NCBI GenBank assembly: GCA_964559125.1
Contig: CAZLGW010000042.1
Coordinates: 1 to 44,958 of the forward strand
Length of the DNA: 44,958 nucleotides
Direction of reading: 5' to 3'
Source of the DNA: Ravibacter sp964559125
GTDB lineage: Bacteria; Bacteroidota; Bacteroidia; Cytophagales; Spirosomataceae
Shown here piece after piece: positions 42,934 through 44,958 of this stretch. Each line of letters opens with the position of its first letter. Within the stretch, counting starts at the first letter, position 1. Below the pieces are notes generated by a model that did not search any database, was not told the DNA's origin, and saw only the letters and a list, made by a program, of their open reading frames with translations. The position numbers and the translations under genes were made by a program.

Positions 42934-43020
42934 AGAGAGGTGTCCGAGTGGTTGAAGGAGCTACCCTGGAAAGGTAGTATACGGGTAACCGTATCGAGGG
43001 TTCGAATCCCTTCCTCTCTG
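42934..43020 (+). tRNA. tRNA-Ser (GGA)
   Basis: An 87-base class II tRNA. The acceptor arms are AGAGAGG (42934-42940) and CCTCTCT (43013-43019), with discriminator G at 43020. The anticodon stem CTACC/GGTAG carries loop CTGGAAA, giving anticodon GGA (42968-42970). A long variable arm (ACGGGTAACCGT region) and a T-loop with GGTTCGAATCC identify Ser. CCA is not encoded. An integrase-like gene begins just downstream, so the 3' end may be an attachment site. Confidence 0.95.
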
Positions 43021-43046
43021 CGAAAAGCATTCTGAGCTATAAAAAC

Positions 43047-43079
43047 AAGGATACCACTACCCCGGTATCCTTTCTTTTT
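43047..43079 (+). terminator. Intrinsic terminator after tRNA-Ser
   Basis: A 9-base stem AAGGATACC (43047-43055) / GGTATCCTT (43064-43072) with an 8-base loop is followed by TCTTTTT. It is 26 bases after the tRNA end. Confidence 0.8.
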
Positions 43080-43134
43080 GCCCAAAATCGAATTTTTCCC
43101 AATCTGAATAGTACATTCTGCTCCGGATACCATA

Positions 43135-43173
43135 TTGGTTACCACCACCCTTCTTTTCTGACATGGTAACCAA
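43135..43173. promoter_or_regulatory. Inverted repeat upstream of the integrase gene
   Basis: Arms TTGGTTACC (43135-43143) and GGTAACCAA (43165-43173) are perfect and separated by 21 bases. They end 13 bases before the likely start codon of the integrase-like gene. They may be an operator or a recombinase-binding site of the element. Confidence 0.5.
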
Positions 43174-43186
43174 ATCCCTTTCAACT

Positions 43187-44362
43187 ATGTACTACTCAGC
43201 ACCTTTCAGAAGCCCTGTCTCTTCTATGAAAATTCTATTCATTATCCGAAAAAGCCGTATTAACGCAAAAGGAGAGTGCCCGATCAACTGCCGGGTTACC
43301 CTTAACGGGATCCAGGCTGCCCCTTTTTCTACCGGGCTTTTTCTCCCTCCGAAAAAATGGAACGCGGCCGCGCAATTTGCAAAAGACCGGATCGTTAACG
43401 ACGAGCTCCACAGGATCCGGGCGGAGTTGACGGAAATATTTCTGGATATGCGACGGGATAATCGGTATTTTTCTGCCGAAGACATTGTCGCGCGGTTCAG
43501 GAATGGCGCGCCTAAGCTGATAGGCTGGGCGGAGATTATCCAGGAGTATGTCGAGCGACTAAGGCAGCGAAACAAGTCCCCACGTACTATACAGGCGTAT
43601 AAACGACATATTGTCCGATTTTCGGAATGGACAAAAATGTCTCCGACCATGGTGGATCGTCAGGAGATGAAAAAATACTACGATACGCTGCTTTCTTCGG
43701 ACTTCTCCCTAGATTACTGCAACAAAACCATTCAGGCGATCTTCGGCTTTTTCAAGTTTCTCATTGGCAGGGGTATTATCCAGGTGAATCCCTGCCAGGG
43801 CCTGGGGCTGGAGTGGGAGAACCGGGAAGATAATACCTTCCTGAACCAAGCCGAACTGCTTTGCTTGATTAATACCGAATGGACAGCGCCAATACAGAAA
43901 ACAGTAGACGCGTTCCTTTTCATGTGCTATTCCGGGATGCATGTTTCGGATTACCTGGCGATCGGCCCTGGCAATATTCAGACCTCCGAAAAGGGGCAGT
44001 ACCTGGCTTATTGCAGGGAGAAAAACGGGCAAAACGCGGAGGTTCCTCTTAATCCTGTACTGGCAGGATTGATGCTGAAATACGGAGGAATTGAAAATCT
44101 TCCAAAACAAGCGGCGCAAAAAATGAATATATATCTGAAAGTGGTTGCCGAGAGGATTGGAACAAAGAAAAGGCTTACTAATAAGGTCGCCCGCAAGACG
44201 TTCACGGACATTAGTCTGAATATTCGAAAAATGCCTGAGGAAGATGTAGCCCGTATGCTAGGCCACAAAACCACGAAATACCTTGCTAAGTACGGGAAGA
44301 TCCGGATTGAAAGGATCCTAGAAGACTGGAATAATGACGATCTGGTTACCCAGTCTCTGTAG
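43187..44362 (+). CDS. Tyrosine-recombinase/integrase family protein with altered catalytic residues
   Basis: This has Bacteroidetes integrase architecture. An Arm-DNA-binding domain (KILFIIRKSRINAKGECPINCRV, GLFLPPKKWNA) is followed by a SAM-like core-binding domain (SPRTIQAYKRHIVRFSEW), then a catalytic domain (FLFMCYSGMHVSDYLAIG through MLGHKTTKYLAKYGKI). The active site departs from consensus: the first Arg position (GLRxSD) is His in SGMHVSD, and the HxxR box (SHxAR) reads NKVARKTF, so the His is Lys while the Arg remains. The later H (MLGH) and a Tyr (AKYGKI) persist. It may therefore be inactive or a divergent DNA-binding relic. The start could be ATG 43187 or 43226. Its place behind tRNA-Ser marks an element boundary. 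Confidence 0.85.
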   Translation: MYYSAPFRSPVSSMKILFIIRKSRINAKGECPINCRVTLNGIQAAPFSTGLFLPPKKWNAAAQFAKDRIVNDELHRIRAELTEIFLDMRRDNRYFSAEDIVARFRNGAPKLIGWAEIIQEYVERLRQRNKSPRTIQAYKRHIVRFSEWTKMSPTMVDRQEMKKYYDTLLSSDFSLDYCNKTIQAIFGFFKFLIGRGIIQVNPCQGLGLEWENREDNTFLNQAELLCLINTEWTAPIQKTVDAFLFMCYSGMHVSDYLAIGPGNIQTSEKGQYLAYCREKNGQNAEVPLNPVLAGLMLKYGGIENLPKQAAQKMNIYLKVVAERIGTKKRLTNKVARKTFTDISLNIRKMPEEDVARMLGHKTTKYLAKYGKIRIERILEDWNNDDLVTQSL

Positions 44363-44368
44363 AAAGCA

Positions 44369-44749
44369 TCAGGGCGGTTCACCGCCGCCCCACCACCCAA
44401 AATAACCTCTCACCCTTTCCTGGATGAAAGAGAGCGAGTCCTCCCCATGTAGCCAGGGAGAAAATAAGTAGCCAGGCCAGGTAGAAGGCGAGGCGGGAGG
44501 TGTACCAGGAGGCTCGGGCTCCTCAAACCGAACCTGAATAACATCAAAAGCCCTGCTTCCGGTTAAAGCGTGATCTGAAACCCGGATCTTTTCGCCGTTA
44601 GCTCCGTCGAAGTAGAACGACGCGCCGTTAGAAAACGAGCATCCGGTGTAGGTGAAACCGGAAAAGCCTTTCTCAGCCAGACGAGACTCTGCCATTTCTC
44701 GGGTGTATTCCCTGTTCGGCTGGAAGAAGTTCTGGTTAAAGGTGCTCAT
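44369..44749 (-). CDS. Hypothetical protein, accessory region, KIRVSDH motif
   Basis: I start at ATG 44749 (MSTFNQNFFQP). The 126-residue protein has a helical N-terminus (TREMAESRLAEKGFSG), a small beta segment with GASFYFDGANGEKIRVSDHALTGSRAFDVIQV, then a low-complexity, Pro/Gly/Trp-rich tail (PEPPGTPPASPSTWPG and FGWWGGGEPP). I do not recognise a named domain. Short proteins with a (K)IR(V/I)SDH core occur in integrative elements and phages of Bacteroidota, as far as I recall. It is convergent with the integrase-like gene, 7 bases apart. Confidence 0.6.
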   Translation of the reverse strand: MSTFNQNFFQPNREYTREMAESRLAEKGFSGFTYTGCSFSNGASFYFDGANGEKIRVSDHALTGSRAFDVIQVRFEEPEPPGTPPASPSTWPGYLFSPWLHGEDSLSFIQERVRGYFGWWGGGEPP

Positions 44750-44817
44750 TTTCTCTCTCAATTTTATGGGCTGATTAGGCCCGGTGACGTCCGGGAACCG
44801 TCCCGAACTTGCTTATG

Positions 44818-44847
44818 TAAAGATACAAATAATTTTGATTAATACAA
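44818..44847 (-). promoter_or_regulatory. Possible promoter of the KIRVSDH gene
   Basis: On the minus strand TTG (44845-44847), a 19-base gap, and TATCTTTA (44818-44825) approximate the Bacteroidota -33/-7 pattern. The position is about 70 bases upstream of the ATG. Confidence 0.4.
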
Positions 44848-44865
44848 TATAAAATCAAAATTATT
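44828..44865. terminator. AT-rich hairpin at the end of the ribbon-helix-helix gene
   Basis: Perfect 13-base arms AATAATTTTGATT (44828-44840) and its complement (44853-44865) flank a 12-base loop and overlap the stop of the partial upstream gene. It may end that transcript. It also overlaps the promoter candidate of the next gene, so it could be an operator instead. Confidence 0.5.
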
Positions 44866-44958
44866 CTTTCTTAATTTTTTCCCTCACCGCCGCCTCGATA
44901 AATTCAGCCTGGTTGGGCTGTGAGCGGATCACTTCGACGACTTCAGGATCCAGGGTGA
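44861..44958 (-). CDS. Ribbon-helix-helix-like protein, 3' end only (partial)
   Basis: The visible 31 residues read TLDPEVVEVIRSQPNQAEFIEAAVREKIKKE and then stop. This is the pattern of the C-terminal helices of CopG/ribbon-helix-helix DNA-binding proteins, as in many antitoxins. The N-terminal beta strand is mostly beyond the window. It could autoregulate or belong to a toxin-antitoxin pair. Partner genes are outside the window. Confidence 0.55.
   Translation of the reverse strand, partial: TLDPEVVEVIRSQPNQAEFIEAAVREKIKKE

Noticed and set aside
43163..43186. ATG at 43163 as integrase start
   Set aside because: It falls inside the inverted repeat and adds residues (MVTKSLST) not typical of the Arm-binding domain start.
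1..44958. CRISPR array, insertion sequence or rRNA genes
   Set aside because: No regularly spaced repeats, transposase motifs or rRNA sequences were seen on either strand.

Overview
The window is from a member of the Bacteroidota. The evidence is SusC/SusD, FecI/FecR-type regulators with a DUF4974 domain, DUF4374, DUF2271 and DUF3037 proteins, Bacteroidetes-style integrase architecture, and several TAnnTTTG-type -7 promoter elements. A Cytophagales-like environmental genome is a reasonable guess, but I cannot place it further from sequence alone.

Layout. (1) 1-395: the 3' tip of a probable MntA-type nucleotidyltransferase antitoxin and a complete HepT-like partner. (2) 403-10570, minus strand: an iron/redox cluster. 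An AraC regulator lies upstream of a frameshifted TonB-dependent receptor and a DUF4374 lipoprotein, followed by a strong bidirectional terminator. Then come a secreted ankyrin protein, a DUF2271 protein with a TGAS motif, a PepSY/flavodoxin/FAD reductase, and ApbE, the FMN transferase that could flavinylate such proteins. (3) 10954-13424, plus strand: the most interesting locus, a two-gene operon of a CHAT (caspase-like) protease with an unrecognised N-terminal region and a 262-residue protein that reads as a bacterial gasdermin. This is a candidate abortive-infection/cell-death system. (4) 13662-20561: an SPW-type membrane protein, a small lipoprotein, and a heavy-metal efflux set (DUF6660-like Cys/His protein, CzcA/CusA pump, TolC/CzcC channel, His-rich adaptor). 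(5) 20598-24232: a UlaG/NAPE-PLD-like metallo-hydrolase, an alkaline-phosphatase-superfamily enzyme, and a HipA-like kinase overlapping a DUF3037 gene.

(6) 24329-36799: a polysaccharide-utilisation-like locus. It comprises ECF sigma, FecR, SusC with an STN signalling domain, SusD, a lipoprotein PQQ-type sugar dehydrogenase fused to cytochrome c, a BNR-4 propeller (PL27-like) and a lactate-permease-family transporter. It suggests binding, oxidation or lyase cleavage of a glycan and uptake of an acidic product. (7) 36852-39193, minus strand: dinD and a PBP4-type DacB, with an imperfect copy of the dacB 3' end on the far side of dinD. (8) 39373-42872: a beta-CASP metallo-hydrolase, accA and type I asparaginase. 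(9) 42934-43020: tRNA-Ser(GGA), immediately followed by a tyrosine-recombinase-like gene with altered catalytic residues, a small unknown gene and the end of a ribbon-helix-helix-like gene. This looks like the boundary of an integrative element continuing past the window.

All family names are from recognition of motifs in the translations. No search was run.
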